Notes under the pieces: generated by a model
Databases searched by the model: none
The model's input: only the letters and a program-made list of their open reading frames with translations
Told to the model about the DNA's origin: nothing
NCBI GenBank assembly: GCA_030847615.1
Contig: JAUMIR010000012.1
Coordinates: 563,001 to 627,000, forward strand
Length of the DNA stretch: 64,000 nt
Direction: 5' to 3'
Source: Gambelia wislizenii
Lineage: Eukaryota; Chordata; Lepidosauria; Squamata; Crotaphytidae
Position numbers and translations under genes: made by a program
In this document: piece after piece, positions 1 to 15,457 of the stretch
How the letters are laid out: each line of letters begins with the position of its first letter
Numbering within the stretch: position 1 is the stretch's first letter

Positions 1-258
1 CTTAAGGGGAGTCAAAGTTAATTTCAGATCTTATATTAAGAGTTGATGGGTGTTGTATCTATTCCAGCTGCCCCATTTGATTTGCAGTACAGTAACCCTA
101 TAACTCATTTTGTGAATTGTGCAGTTTGTGAAACTGGAAGCCCCTCCACCCAGCGAGCTGTCCCTGGCTATGTGCAGCTTTGGGGTCAGCCCAGAGGGCC
201 CTGGCCTTTGACTGAGCCTTGGACGAGAGCTGATCCCTGTCCTCTCCCTCCCCTTTAG

Positions 259-3200
259 TACATAATGGACCTGACGTTCAATCAGGCAGCAAAGGGAGTG
301 AACAAGGAGATTGCGGTGAATATCAACGACACCTGCCAGCGATGTGATGGCAAAGGGCATGAGCCAGGCACCAAAGTGCAGCACTGTCACTACTGCAACG
401 GCACAGGCATGGTAAGAGTGGGGAGGAATGGAGGCCCCTAAGCAAACAAACACCACTTGCCCTCCTGCTGGGCAGAGCCTCTTGTCAGAATGTCAGCTGG
501 GCCTCTCCTTTTAGGAGGGAGGACAAGGAACCATTTCCATTTGCTCACTTCAGTTAATATGTAAAATTTGGGAGTTATCGACTGGTCGAGATTCTCATAT
601 TTAGAAAGACATTGCCTCCCATTGCTTCACCTTTCCCTGCACTTTCCTTTTGCTAGGAGACGATCAACACGGGCCCCTTTGTCATGCGTTCAACATGCCG
701 TCGATGTGGCGGGCGTGGCTCCGTCATGACCACCCCCTGTGTGGTTTGTCGTGGCACTGGCCAGACCAAACAGAAGAAGACGGTCGTGGTCCCAGTTCCA
801 GCAGGTCTGTCACCTCAGCTTCTTCTAAGAAAGCATAGTAGAGAATACCCGTTCCCTGAAAAACATATTGGGGAGAGAAAGTCTGTCTTTACAAAAGTTT
901 AGAGCCGGTGAGAAAGTGTGGTTGTGGGGGAGGAATTAATGCTTCTGCCCTTGTCCTGGCGCCAGGTGTGGAGGACGGACAGACTGTTCGTATGCCTGTT
1001 GGGAAGAAGGAAATCTTCATCACCTTCAGGGTGCGTATTTATGCGGACTTCTCCTGATAATTGTACCACGTCTGGTAACAGTTCATGCCCTGACCTTGCT
1101 GCTCCTGTGAACCATATGTGCTTTCTTTTTGCAGGTTCAGAAGAGCTCTGTGTTCCGGAGGGATGGTGCGGATATCCACTCAGACCTCTACATCTCGATA
1201 GCTCAAGCTGTCCTCGGAGGCACAGCCAGGTCACCGGGTCTGTATGAGACCATCAGTGTCGCGGTATGTGGGATCAAGTCATTTAGAACAAGGGCGTGGT
1301 TTTCTCTCTGGCTAAGTGGTGCAAGGAAAGTGGAGGATCATCAGCCCCAGACACTAGAGAGATCCAAGGAATGATGTTCTCTACCTGAGCATCTGTTCCG
1401 AAATAATGGGGCTTGTGTATGGAGAGGGAGGCCCCCTTTCCTGTTTACTGCTCTTTGCTCTTGATACCTCACTAATTGCTCCAGGCATTTCTGGCTGCTC
1501 TTCATTCTGGCTGCTGTACTAAGGCCTGTACAACAAGGGGTGTCAATATTAATTGGAGAGAGGCTGGCAAGCCAGAAATGGTATGGAAGGAGAAGATCTG
1601 ACCTTCCTGACAGATGTGGGCAGATTGCATCCTTCCCACTTCCATTACTATACTTTTAAAACCCCCTTTTAAAAATATTTGGCTGGTTCCTCTTTTTGTA
1701 TTTATTTCCTGCTTTGTCATAGAGATCTGTGATTGTCTATCTAATGGGTTATTCCCATCCTTGTCAGTTCAGGATATGGTCCAGGATTTTCCCTGCAGGC
1801 AGAGCTTTAGATACTGGGATAGAGAAGTGTCTACTACAGTGACCTCTCTCTGCATTTGCTGACTCTAAATGCATAATGGTGTTGACACCTGCTGTCCCTG
1901 TTTTGCAAATCCCCAGCCTCCTAACTTGCCTAGCCGTCTTCTGCAAGAATGGCACTAGGGGGAGGAGTGTTGGAGGGGTGCCTGCAAATGCTTGAATGCG
2001 TTCTTTCTGTGTTGTGCAGATACCCCCCGGGATTCAGGCCGACCAGAGGATCCGGGTGAGTGGAAAGGGCATTCCCAGAGTCAACAGTTACGGTTATGGA
2101 GACCACTACATCCATATAAAGATCAAAGTTCCCAAGTAAGTGGAAGGTTTTTCAGGGTGTGTGCATGTATGTGTGTGGGGGTCCCATGAGAGAACAGTGG
2201 GAGATATCATTACATGGGTACAAAATGGCCAGGCCTAGTAGCTGGGAACTTGGCTACAGGAGTAGCTGGAAAGGGCCGCCCCGGGGTCTTCCTTCCCTTG
2301 TCAGCCTTCTTCGTTGAGAGCCACCTGAGTCCCAAGAAGGGCTGGTGCTCTACAGCTGCAGAGCTCTGACTTCAGGACACCTGAGGCAAGCCTGCGGAAC
2401 TGCCACCACCTCCCATTTGCACTGCAGTCTTGCCTTGGGGTGTGGTGGGCCCCCAGAGCCAGACGCCTCCAGTGCAGCTGCTCTTCTTCTTTTCTGCTCA
2501 TCCCCGCCACCCTACAGGAAGCTGACAGACCGCCAGCGAGCTTTGATGCTGAGCTATGCTGAGGATGAAACTGACGTGGAAGGGACTGTGACTGGCATTG
2601 CAAACACCACAACTGGTAAGGTGTAGCAGCGTGCTGAGATGGGGGTGCTTTAGGGAATGGGGGGTAGGGCACATCGTAGGCTCATCAACTGGCCTGCTCT
2701 GCAGGGCTCTTGAAGCAGGCTGCGTGGTGCTTTGCAGCCTACTTGGCACCCGCCAGCAGTGTGGCATTATGCCGCTGCCAGGATGGATGCCATTCCATAT
2801 TGGCAAAGGCTTCAAGGAAAGGGCATGGCGGCCTGTCCTGGTTCTGCTGTGGCCCTCCTACAGAAAGGGCCCTGCAGGGTCTCTCAGCACCCCCCTTTCC
2901 GTCGGCCCTGTTCAGAAGCTGAGACTCAGGTAGCGTTGTAATTTTCTCCTAAAGCAGGAACAGACTGACTGTGGCTGGGGGACCGAAGGACTTAGTAGGT
3001 AGTAAGAGGCATGCAAGAAAGAATGGATGTTGTTAAAAATGTAAGTAGTTAGCACAGTATCCAGGCCGTTCTTTCTTTAAGCAGTATCGGTATGCTTGCG
3101 GTGGCTCATGCTGTGCTTTGAAGCTGCAGCTGGGCTGACTGCTGCCTCTCGCACCAGTGCAGACTATCTCCCTCTCCCCACAGACCAGTTTATGTGCCCT

Positions 3201-4047
3201 GGGGAGCTGCCTCTCCATTCCCCCTCAGTCTGGGGGCTGGAGACTTCATGCTTACTGGAACGCAGAACAGTTGGCAGCGTTCACACTCAGTGGACCTGGA
3301 GAAACGCATCCCCCCCTTTTGCGTGGGCCTCCATGCTCCCTTGCACTAAGTCGACAGGGTTGTAACATGTGTCGTTTCCTTGGTTTGCGATTCCTGTTAC
3401 AAATGTAAAGCTGAGCCACACTGAATGTCTCAGGGCTGGAGGTACCGAAAAGCATTACTGAGTGTTGCGTGACAGGACAGGAAGAGAAAAACAAAGGCAA
3501 TAAGTGGATGGGAATAAAAATGTATAAAAACAGATCCCATGCACGGTAACACCGAGCATGAAAAATGCAAACAAAACGTGGTAGACTATGCACTACGAGC
3601 GAAATACCGGAGACCCAAGAAATCTCAGAAATGGCCAAGGTGACAAGCAGTATAATGGGAAGGTTTGAGGAGGGCACCTGCGCAGGCACCTTCCGTACCT
3701 GGCATACGGCTTAAGGAAGGTCAGAGCGAGGGGGGCTGCTCAGACCTCCTTCATGCCTGATGTCCAAGCCTCATGTCCAAAGCCAGGGGTCTCTCAGGAG
3801 GAGCAAACGCTGATGCTCTCCAGCCTTGCTTGGTTCCTCCCTCCCACCTCTTGGATAGGCTGCTGGGGTTGATGTTCCAAGGCGGGCAGGGACGCCTCGT
3901 CATCACGCATACTCTGACGCAGCTCTCTGCTGTTTGTGTCTAGGTGGCAGGGACTCGGCTAGAACGGGGGCGGACACGGAGAGGCCTGAGGCAGGGGACG
4001 GCACAGAGGGATTCCTAGCTAAACTTAAGAGAATGTTTAGCTCCTGA
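259..4047 (+). CDS. DNAJA3: DnaJ homolog subfamily A member 3 (mitochondrial Hsp40, Tid1), 3' part of gene
   Basis: Seven coding exons are visible: 259-411, 657-804, 966-1030, 1135-1263, 2020-2135, 2518-2615 and 3944-4047 (stop TGA 4045-4047), each bounded by AG/GT and together giving 270 in-frame residues. The J domain lies upstream of the window. The first two exons hold the four cysteine-rich repeats CQRCDGKG, CHYCNGTG, CRRCGGRG and CVVCRGTG, all intact. The rest is the substrate-binding C-terminal region (DGQTVRMPVGKKEIFITFR, RRDGADIHSDLYISIAQA, GYGDHYIHIKIKVPK), ending in an acidic stretch and KLKRMFSS. Known role of the family: co-chaperone of mitochondrial Hsp70 that stimulates its ATPase and limits aggregation. 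The largest introns (1264-2019, 2616-3943) hold no other gene I can support. The C-terminal end corresponds to the long human isoform; alternative ends seen in human were not traced here. Confidence 0.96.
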
Positions 4048-5000
4048 TTAACCCCACCCGGAGGTAGGAAACCTCTCGTGTTCTTTCCATGCACAGGTCT
4101 CTTGCGTCGGCTGCTTTTGAGCCACTGAAGAAGTGTTAGCCACCGGGTGGGTCAGGCAGAGCAGTTTCTCTGGATGGCTGTGAAGTTGTAGGGAAGACCT
4201 TGCAAAGCACACCCGTCTCTTTGCGCTTTGCTAGTGTTCCATAAGGAGGAGCTGGTCTCAGTGCAAACTTTCACCCGGTGTGACTTTGAACCAGGTGTCC
4301 ACAGGTCCTCTCCCCCCACTCCCCAACCTGGGTTGCCTCTTAATTGCTCCAGCCCCTGGGGCTGCAGAAAGAAACATTCCTACGGGTCAGCGGAGCCTGG
4401 GTGCTGACATCCATAGTGAGCCAGATAGGATGCACACTACACCAGGACTTTGGGTGGGTGATACGGTGACGTGGATTTCTTGGGCAGCCCATAATTGCAG
4501 CTAAGAAAGAGCAAGGGTTTCTGTGTCTGTAGAGATGTTTGTGCTACCAAACACAGGCAGGGCAGTTGAGGGAGGCAGCCCTGGCTAGCTCATGCCCCTT
4601 GCTACCAGCCCACTTCAGCAGGCTCTTTTCTTGTTTTTGACTCCAGGGAAACGTTCTGCTGGAAACTAGACGCGGGTGACAGCAGTCTGGTGGCTGTGGT
4701 GTCCTTTTGGAGGTGCAGGAACACCAGGGGCCCAACAAGACTCCCAGACAGGCACCTCACCCCACTGGCTTGCCGTGCCAGCTGCCCTGAGGAGACCAAG
4801 CAGGCTTTTGCCGCCTCAGAAGTAGGGGCGCAGAGGGGTCATCTCCGTCTGCAGCAGCAGCCATAGGAACTGCAAAGGATTCTTGGGTTCCCCTGCACTT
4901 GAAGAGACCTTGGTTCTTACTGCTGTTCTGGACAGATGCCAATGGCTGCGTGGTTGGACCCTGAACTCCAACAATAAAGGTGTTCACCTAGCTTAATATA
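4048..5000 (+). other. DNAJA3: DNAJA3 3' untranslated region with AATAAA at 4973-4978
   Basis: No coding exon follows the stop codon, and the first consensus AATAAA on this strand is at 4973-4978, followed by a T/G-bearing stretch. The segment is therefore read as the rest of the terminal exon. A longer transcript reaching about 5,860 (ATAAAG near 5,847) cannot be excluded. Confidence 0.6.
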
Positions 5001-6440
5001 AAGTTCCGCTGTCCCAAAGTTTTGATGAGCCCCCGCCAGAAAGAGCTCCCAAGATCACCCAGGCGTTGGATGTCCCCAGCCCCCTGGCCCTGTGGGGCAC
5101 TGGGTCCTGTTGTGTGTGCAGGAGGTCTGGCCATGGCCCACTCTTGGCCCTTCATGGTTGCTCTCACAGGTCAGAAACCTTCCTCTGCAAGGGTGGGGGG
5201 TGCGCAGGAGATTCATTTTCTGCTGAGGTTCTTGTTTAAATCTCACCTGGACTGGTGCCCCCTTTGCTCTGAAGGGGTTGAGGTGTGAGTTGCTAGGGGC
5301 CGTGGGGCTGTGCTCAGCTCCTTAGACTGTTGCACAGCAAGCCAGTTCTTCTGTGGAACAGTCACATCTGATGAGTGTGCTCACATCCACACCCAGAGGC
5401 CAGGGCCCATCATTTCGACTGCATGTGCTAAGCAGGCGTGTGAGCCCTCATCATGTGCATGGCAGTGATGGGAACAAGGTCACTGATGTGGGAAACCTTC
5501 CCATGTGTGGAGCGCCACTGTGTTGTGCAACACTCCTGGCCTGAGAGCAGCGTTGCCAGGACAGTCTGAGCAGGAACCAACAACCAAGCGGCCTCTGAAA
5601 GAAATTGCTCTGTGCTTGAGCACCGTAGAGCCAGTGAACGCCCCTGACAGCCACCAAGAGCCTGCTGGGGCCACAAAGACTGCGACTGCATCCAGCCGCC
5701 GAGAGCCAATTTCCCATCCCCACCCAATTGCTAACCAACTGCCCCTTTCCCCCCGCTTAGCTTGGCGACACACAGCTTTGCATTGCCTCCTGAGTTGTTT
5801 GCCTGTAAGATGATTCTGTACCAGTGTAAATAAGAAGTCTGCTCTATAAAGATGTTTAGAATCTGGTTGCTTCTGCCTTTCAAACCTCAGGTGATACAGA
5901 GGGTGGGTGGAAGAACATGCCTCTGGGTTGTTGTTTTTCTTGGGTTGGGGACCCTTCCTTGGAAAAGGAGATTGTGCTCTTCCGTGCAGACACTTTCCTT
6001 GTGATTATTTAGCCTACATATTTTTACAAATAGAACTTGTACGGTTTCTGGCTGTTAAGGAAACGCTGCGAGGTTGGTGGGTTTCCTGGTCCTCTGCAGC
6101 CCTCAAGAGCTTGGCAGGCTGAGGGGCAGCGGGCTGCTCATCTGGAGCCTTTCTCTTAGGCAGCCAGAATTTAGGCCCTCGCCCTGGGACCGTGATTTGA
6201 AGCTGAACCAGAGCTGCTGGGACCTGCTGGGAAGGATGGGTCAGACTGGCCAGCCACGGAACACAGGCTGACCATTGCCCCACCTCCTGGCCTAAGCTAA
6301 TTCCCACGCCTGGCTGCAGATCCACGTGTGGCACTTTGTCTGGGGCAAATGGCTGCCACGGCCATTCAGTATTGCCCCTCGCGATCCAGCTGAAGCCCCT
6401 TAGTCTTAACCCCCCATCGCTTAATTCCATGCTACCAGGG
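5001..6440. other. Convergent intergenic interval between DNAJA3 and NMRAL1
   Basis: The DNAJA3 and NMRAL1 polyadenylation signals face each other across this interval. I see no splice-consistent exon, RNA gene or recognisable repeat. It may contain extended 3' UTR of either gene. Confidence 0.5.
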
Positions 6441-6460
6441 CAGTGGTGAAAGCACTTCTT

Positions 6461-6466
6461 TTTATT
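6461..6466 (-). terminator. NMRAL1: NMRAL1 polyadenylation signal
   Basis: TTTATT on the plus strand reads AATAAA on the minus strand, 56 bases beyond the NMRAL1 stop codon. This gives a very short 3' UTR. Confidence 0.75.
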
Positions 6467-6521
6467 TCCCAGTGTGGGTGGGGTGGGGGAAATGCAAAGA
6501 ATCCAGGCCACCATCCCACTA

Positions 6522-10175
<3,654 letters not shown>

Positions 10176-10599
10176 CCTTAGAAGGAACCGGTTTGGGGAG
10201 GGGGCTGGAAAGAGGAAAGATTACAAGGCGGGTTGGTTCATGAGCTTCTCAGGAGAAGCTTAAAACGTAGGTTAAATCAGGTCCCTCCCCGCAAGGTTTT
10301 CTCCGCCCAAAAATGACTGGTGGGGGGGGGGGGAGACAAGGATACCCTCCATCCTGACCTGCTAAATGGGAGGTGGGAGGAAGGCCTTATATCCTCCCTG
10401 CCCAAGACACGAGTTAAGAAGAGCGCCCCTCTGAAAGCAACCATGCACGCCTGCTCCATTTGCAAAACTCCGGCTTCCAGCAGGACTGGTCCCCATTAGG
10501 ACGCCAGTTGGGGTGGGGGGAAGAGGCCCCTAAAGGAAGGCCTAAAAGGAAAAATAGCCGGGGAGGCTATTTGGGGGGGGGGGAGAGGAGGAGGAAACT

Positions 10600-11040
10600 C
10601 TGCCTATGCTCAGAGGAGCCCCCGCTTCCTCCTCGCGGCGGCTTCGCCCCCAAACCTCTCCGGCGATGCTTGGAATGAGTTGGGGGGACCCTGGGCTCCC
10701 CGCGTGCCTTGGGGGCTTTTCGGTCTTGGGACCCCGGGAGTAAAGCCGAAGCCCCCGGGACAAGGCTCCCCTCGGCCACTCCGGCCAGCCGGCCCCCTTC
10801 CTTCCCTCCCTCCCCGAGCCCACCTGGCGCAGAGCCAGCCTCCCCCAGAGGAAGCGGCCGGGCGGGGGGCGCGGACCCCAGAGAAGTGGGAGAGCCCCCA
10901 GAAGGGCCGAAGAAGGCCGGCGAGGCTCCGGGGCTTCCGAGGAAGGAGAGGCCGGCCCCCAAGCCCTCTCCCGGGCGGAGCTCCTTCTGCCGGGGGTCAA
11001 ATCGGGGGTGGGGGGTGGGATTTGGGGGAGCGCTTTAGGG
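10600..11040 (-). promoter_or_regulatory. NMRAL1: GC-rich, CpG-bearing candidate promoter of NMRAL1
   Basis: This is the only CpG-rich block directly upstream of the NMRAL1 first coding exon. The minus strand has a plausible donor (GCGCCAG then GTGGGC) with last exonic base 10824, which could end a noncoding first exon spliced to the acceptor at 10205. The start site and exon extent are inferred. Confidence 0.5.
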
Positions 11041-11063
11041 GCCGCAGCAAAAGACCGGCGGGG

Positions 11064-11240
11064 TCCACATGACACAAACAGTCCAGTTTGAGACGGGTGA
11101 GTTGCATGGCTCCTTCCTATGGGATCCTGGGATTTGTAGTTTCACAAGGTCTGCAGCCTCCCCTGACAAAGAGTGCTGGTGCCTCACCAAACTACAAATC
11201 CTAGGATTCCCATAGGAAGGGGCCATGGCAAAAGAATCCA
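11064..11240. mobile_element. Palindromic MITE (hAT-like, ACTACAAATCC core)
   Basis: Two inverted arms, around 11115-11145 (GGGATCCTGGGATTTGTAGT) and 11190-11215 (AACTACAAATCCTAGGATTC), flank a short centre. The same core recurs at 47,060-47,205, and a related form lies at 38,821-39,038. The structure is that of a nonautonomous DNA transposon; the hAT assignment rests on similarity to the 38.8-kb copy with clear terminal repeats. Confidence 0.6.
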
Positions 11241-11317
11241 GTTTCAGCCTGGATTATTTCTCTAGTGTGGATACCCCATCATTAGGGTTTGTTTTTTTTA
11301 AAGAGAAAGTTTACATT

Positions 11318-11731
11318 GATTTTCCTTGGTTTTTTCCCAGGCTGTGAGGCCATGTTCTGGAATAGTTTCCTTCTGACGTTTCGCCTGCATCTGTGGCTGG
11401 CATCCGCAGAGAATGGTTGTATAGGTGTGTGTGTGTGTATGTGCAGTTTATATGCTGTGAACCCTTGTTGGGGAGGATAGGTAAATTTGTGTAATTGAAT
11501 GGTTAGTTTCTGGGTAACACTAACGAGCCTTGCATTTCTATACCCAGAAACTAACCATTCAATTACACAAACGTGCATATCCTCCCCAACAGGGGTTCAC
11601 AGCATATAAACTCCACACACACACCTACGCAACCATTCTCTGAGGATGCCAGCCACAGATATAGGCGAAACGTCAGAAAGAAACTATTTCAGAACACGGC
11701 ATCACAGCCCGGAAAAAAACCAAGGAAAATC
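11318..11731. mobile_element. Penelope-like retroelement termini in inverted orientation, with hammerhead-like motifs
   Basis: Two arms of about 195 bp, 11318-11516 and 11541-11731, are inverted complements separated by about 24 bases. The right arm carries CTGAGGA (11640-11646), a GCC/GGC stem and GAAACGTC (11667-11674), which is the hammerhead ribozyme core arrangement found at ends of Penelope-like elements. The left arm carries the minus-strand equivalent at 11379-11409. No reverse transcriptase or GIY-YIG coding sequence is present. The sequence after the right arm, CATGAAAGCCTTCGAC, looks like a continuation of the same family. Confidence 0.6.
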
Positions 11732-12049
11732 TATGGATGCCGACCATGAAAGCCTTCGACTTTACAAAGCTTACATTGCATGTAACAAAATGCATCTCTT
11801 TTGGTTTTGTCACTGCAATTGTAACTGTTTTTGCTAATAACTTTTTTAAAATGCATGTTTATTTTTATTTTTTGGAGGATAATGCCATTATGTTTCAAAA
11901 AAAAAAAACATAGCATCAGTGCAACAACTAACACTTCCTAGTTGCCTTTTAAAAAGTACATAAAGTCAATGGATGTTTATTTTTAAAGAAGGCTTTTACA
12001 AACACCACAAAATCCAAGTGAGACACAATCAGGTTGCAACAGCAGTTTT

Positions 12050-12120
12050 TAAAATCTGTTTTAGGGAAGCCGCCTTGGGAGAAAGCTGGCATATAAATGA
12101 AATAAAGGAAGAAAATAAAC
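12050..12120 (+). repeat. LINE 3' tail-like fragment
   Basis: The stretch AGCCGCCTTGGGAGAAAGC followed by GGCATATAAATGAAATAAA resembles the 3' tails of L2/CR1-clade LINEs common in reptiles. A related tail lies at about 17,930-17,985. Classification is tentative. Confidence 0.4.
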
Positions 12121-12316
12121 AAATTAGAAACATCCCATAGGATGATTGTGTGTGTGTGTTTTAAAACTACCATTTTATTTCTAGTAGGAGGACTGTGTTG
12201 TTGCAGTTGTTGACCAAGTAAGCCTGCCTCATATTGTTAATTAATTCAGGGGGTTAAAGAAATACTGGAATAAGGAAGGAATGGCGACCCACACATGTAG
12301 GGACTGAAAGAAAAGA

Positions 12317-12344
12317 ATATATATATATATATATATATATATAT
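12317..12344. repeat. (AT)n microsatellite
   Basis: Fourteen uninterrupted AT units in the interval between NMRAL1 and HMOX2. Confidence 0.95.
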
Positions 12345-12939
12345 TGAAAGTCAAGGCAGCAGCAACAAGGGCCATTAAAAGCACCCAGCATTGCATTTGG
12401 GCTAACAGCTGCTTGGAGCAATAAATGGGTTTTTCTGAACCTGCTCCAAACACCAAAGTAACCCTTGGCCAAACGTTACAAGGGAGGATCCGCACTCGTT
12501 ACAGGCCAGACGTTACTTCTGTTGACTGGAGAGCATTATTTTTCCACAACCAAAGTAGCCGGATGACACTGGCTGGGTTTAAACCCCAACAAGGCCCAAT
12601 AAATGTTTTTAAAAATAAACAGGTTCACTCATTTTGGGGCCTTACCCCTCCCCGCCCTCAGCTCCTCTGATATGGGGGTGCCTCTTCACAGGCAGTGGTC
12701 TCCCCAATACATTCAGCACCTTGGATCAATGCCTTTACAGTTCAGACTAAAACCCGGAGTGGATTAACTGCCCCCACTGACCTCGGGCTCCCGCGCGTGT
12801 CGCAGAGGTGACCGTGCTGGCTGTGGGATCCTGCTAGTCGTACCCCTCCTCCTCCTCCAAAAGTAACTTTTCCAAATTCTGATTTTGGGTCCATGATCTG
12901 AGCCTCCTTGAGTTTGCTAATTTGGCGCATGCGCACCTC

Positions 12940-13560
12940 CGCACCGAGGATCCCTTGCAATGACGGGCAGCCGCCTCAAGGGGGCGGGGCAGGGCGTTTT
13001 TCTGCCTCCTCCTCCTCTTCCCCCTCCCGCTCTGAGCCACTGTTGGGCGGGGCCTGTCGAGGAGGCGGGGCCAACATGAGCACCAGGAGACGGCCCCCGG
13101 TGACGTCACACATAGCGAGCCGTGCGATTGGCGGGCGGCCCGCTCCGTCTTCGAGGGGCAACGCGCCTTGTCCGCGTGACCGGCAGAAGGGGCGGGAGCC
13201 TTCTCAGACCCCGGTCGCAGCGTTTGGAGGCGCTGCGGAGGCGGAGACTGCGACCGGAAGTGCGGCCAGGAGGGGGAGACTCCTCGGAGGGACCCGGCGG
13301 GCAGTGAGGTAACCGGGGCAACCGGGGGAGGTCTGGGCGCGGAGACGTGGGTTCGGATCCTGCGCCGGCTCCCATTCGCTCCGCCCTGACAACAACAGCC
13401 CCGCGAGGAAGGCTGGGCTGGGCTGGGCGGAGGAGGGACTCTGGCCCGCTCCCTCCCGGCGGAGAACTCGAACCTGGGCCCCTCTGGGTCTCCCTCAGAG
13501 GCAGCGGCCTCCCGCCCCACAGCCGGGCCTCGAGGCCTCGTGGCCTTCGCAGGTAGACTG
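12940..13560 (+). promoter_or_regulatory. HMOX2: HMOX2 CpG-island promoter with consensus CRE and GC boxes
   Basis: The block is GC- and CpG-rich, has no TATA box, and contains several GGGCGGGGC-type Sp1 sites (about 12,979, 13,045 and 13,063). A perfect TGACGTCA element lies at 13101-13108. A good splice donor (GCAGTGAG then GTAACC) after 13308 would end a noncoding first exon. It probably drives HMOX2; bidirectional activity towards NMRAL1 is possible because the genes are head to head. Confidence 0.7.
13101..13108. promoter_or_regulatory. HMOX2: Consensus cAMP response element (TGACGTCA)
   Basis: An exact palindromic CREB/ATF site sits inside the CpG island, about 200 bases before the proposed exon 1 donor, a promoter-proximal position typical for functional CREs. 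Confidence 0.7.
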
Positions 13561-14514
13561 CTGCTGCAGAGGGAGGGTCTGCCTTCGCCCTCCTTGGCTG
13601 GCTGGCTGGCTGGCTGCTTCTCCCTTTGGATGAACTTGCTGATGTGTCTGTCCAGGCTTCGTTAATAAGGACAATTTGTGGCACGAAAGCTCTTGGGTGG
13701 GGCTCCTCGGCGTTTGCCTCCTGGGCAGCCGAAGAACCGGCCCGTCGGATCACAAGGCCAGCGGGGGGGGAGATCCCTCAGGTCAACCCTCAGCCACTGC
13801 ATCGTCTGAGGGGCAGCTGGGAACTGTAGTCCGACACGACGCCTGGAGGGTGGGCTGGTCAGATCAAATCTGACCCCCCCCCATGTCCAGCCCATCTGGA
13901 GGGAGCCCAGCCAGGGAGGTGGGACCCCTGGCAGCCCCTCTTTCCTATGGTGGTGGGGGTGGGGGTCTGTCAGCTCCTGAACTCGCTACCCTCCCCTTGC
14001 CCCTTCGGCTCTACTGCATGGGCCCGCAGGATTGGCGCTGAGCCCCAGGCAAGGAATGGCCTCTTGGCCCAGTTCCAGGGCTGGAGCATCTCAGATCAGG
14101 CCCACATCCCCAGCCGGTTAAGCAGCTCACCGTAGTAATCCATTCACACGTCCTGGTCCGTTTAGGCTCAAGCAGATGGTCAGCAGCAAAGTCCTCCAGA
14201 GTTAAAACGGACTCTCCTGTCCCTGCAAAATAAACCCATTTAGTTTTAAAAGGCACCAGGCATCCATCCATGCCCTTATTATGCCCAGAGAGAGAGAAAA
14301 TCAGTCTTAAATGTGCTACTAGATTCCTTTTCCCTCCTTTCCCTTTTTATATTGTTTCAGTGGTGATAGTTGTATTTATTTCTTAATCTATAAGCAAACA
14401 CAACTTTACATTATGCTTTTAAAAAATACAAAGAAGACCACCACCACTCCACACACAGCTATTACCAGCAACTAACCTTACAGACTGCTAGATTCTATTA
14501 TTTTTTTATTATTT

Positions 14515-14665
14515 TATTTGTTATCATTATTATTATTTATACCCCACTCTTCAGCCACAAGGCTATCAGAGCAGCTTACAGACTGTTTTAAGCAATAGCC
14601 ATTTACACATCAACACTGCCTTAAGCAGTTTCCAATGTGTGTTAGCTAATTGCCCCCACAAGCCA
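14515..14665. repeat. Unclassified interspersed repeat, copy 1
   Basis: Starts with a TTTATACCCCACTCTTCAGC-type motif followed by GCCACAAGGCTATCAGAG and ends with GTTAGCTAATTGCCCCCACA. A second copy with the same motifs in the same order is at 61,690-61,860 in MGRN1. It lies in the first intron of HMOX2. I cannot name the family. Confidence 0.6.
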
Positions 14666-15004
14666 GGTACTCAGTGTGCAATGTGTTAATTACTGACCAG
14701 TGTGCAATGTGTTAATTACATGCATATGAAAGGAGATGGGATTAGGAAACAATTAATTGTAATTCTATCTCTTGTTTTGTTTGCAAACTGCATTGGAGAG
14801 TTTTAGGACAAGCATAGTTGTCATAAGCAAAATGCTCTCTAGTCTTTTTTTGGCAGCAGTTGGTGTCTGGCAGGTCAGGGACTAAAGAGAGGCATGGATT
14901 GCCCAGGATGGGGCTGAGGTTGCCTCTTGAAATAGGCCACTGGAGGAATTGTTTTCAGGCTGCACAGTTTGGAGGATAGCCTTTCGGATGGGCTGGCAAC
15001 TAGT

Positions 15005-15070
15005 CCCTCTTTGGACTACAACTCCCAGAATTCCTGGTTAGGGGATTCTGGGAATTGTAGTCCAAAGGGA
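15005..15070. mobile_element. Palindromic hairpin MITE (GGACTACAACTCCCAGAAT family)
   Basis: CTTTGGACTACAACTCCCAG at the left and CTGGGAATTGTAGTCCAAAG at the right are near-perfect inverted complements around a short centre. Related copies recur through the window. Confidence 0.75.
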
Positions 15071-15424
15071 GGGAATTTCCCAAGCGTGTGTTGGACAAGT
15101 TGGGTAGGCGACCAGTAACTAAGGGGGCAGAGTTGCCCCATTTTTGTTCTGCCATGCTTTGGCATGCTGAGGTTTGTTCCTTTAGCTCTTGTTTCTGGTT
15201 GGTTATTTGCAGCTTTCTAAAAACAGGGTGCAGACAGGGAGCCTGGGGATGGGGGTACACGGTCAGTATGTATGTCTGGGGGTGGCACGAGAGCTGCTTT
15301 GTAAAGCCTTTCTCTGCACCCTGGTCTCCCCCTTGCGTGCCAACAGGGAAGGATCTCATTTCCCAGCTCCCCTCCACAAAGCCCTGCAGGATGTGAAGAT
15401 CTCCTTTCTCAGTTGCGTACAGAG

Positions 15425-15425
<1 letters not shown>

Positions 15426-15457
<32 letters not shown>

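Noticed and set aside
12834..13753. Frames of more than 200 codons around the HMOX2 island
   Set aside because: Same CpG-island effect; no conserved protein and no splice logic.
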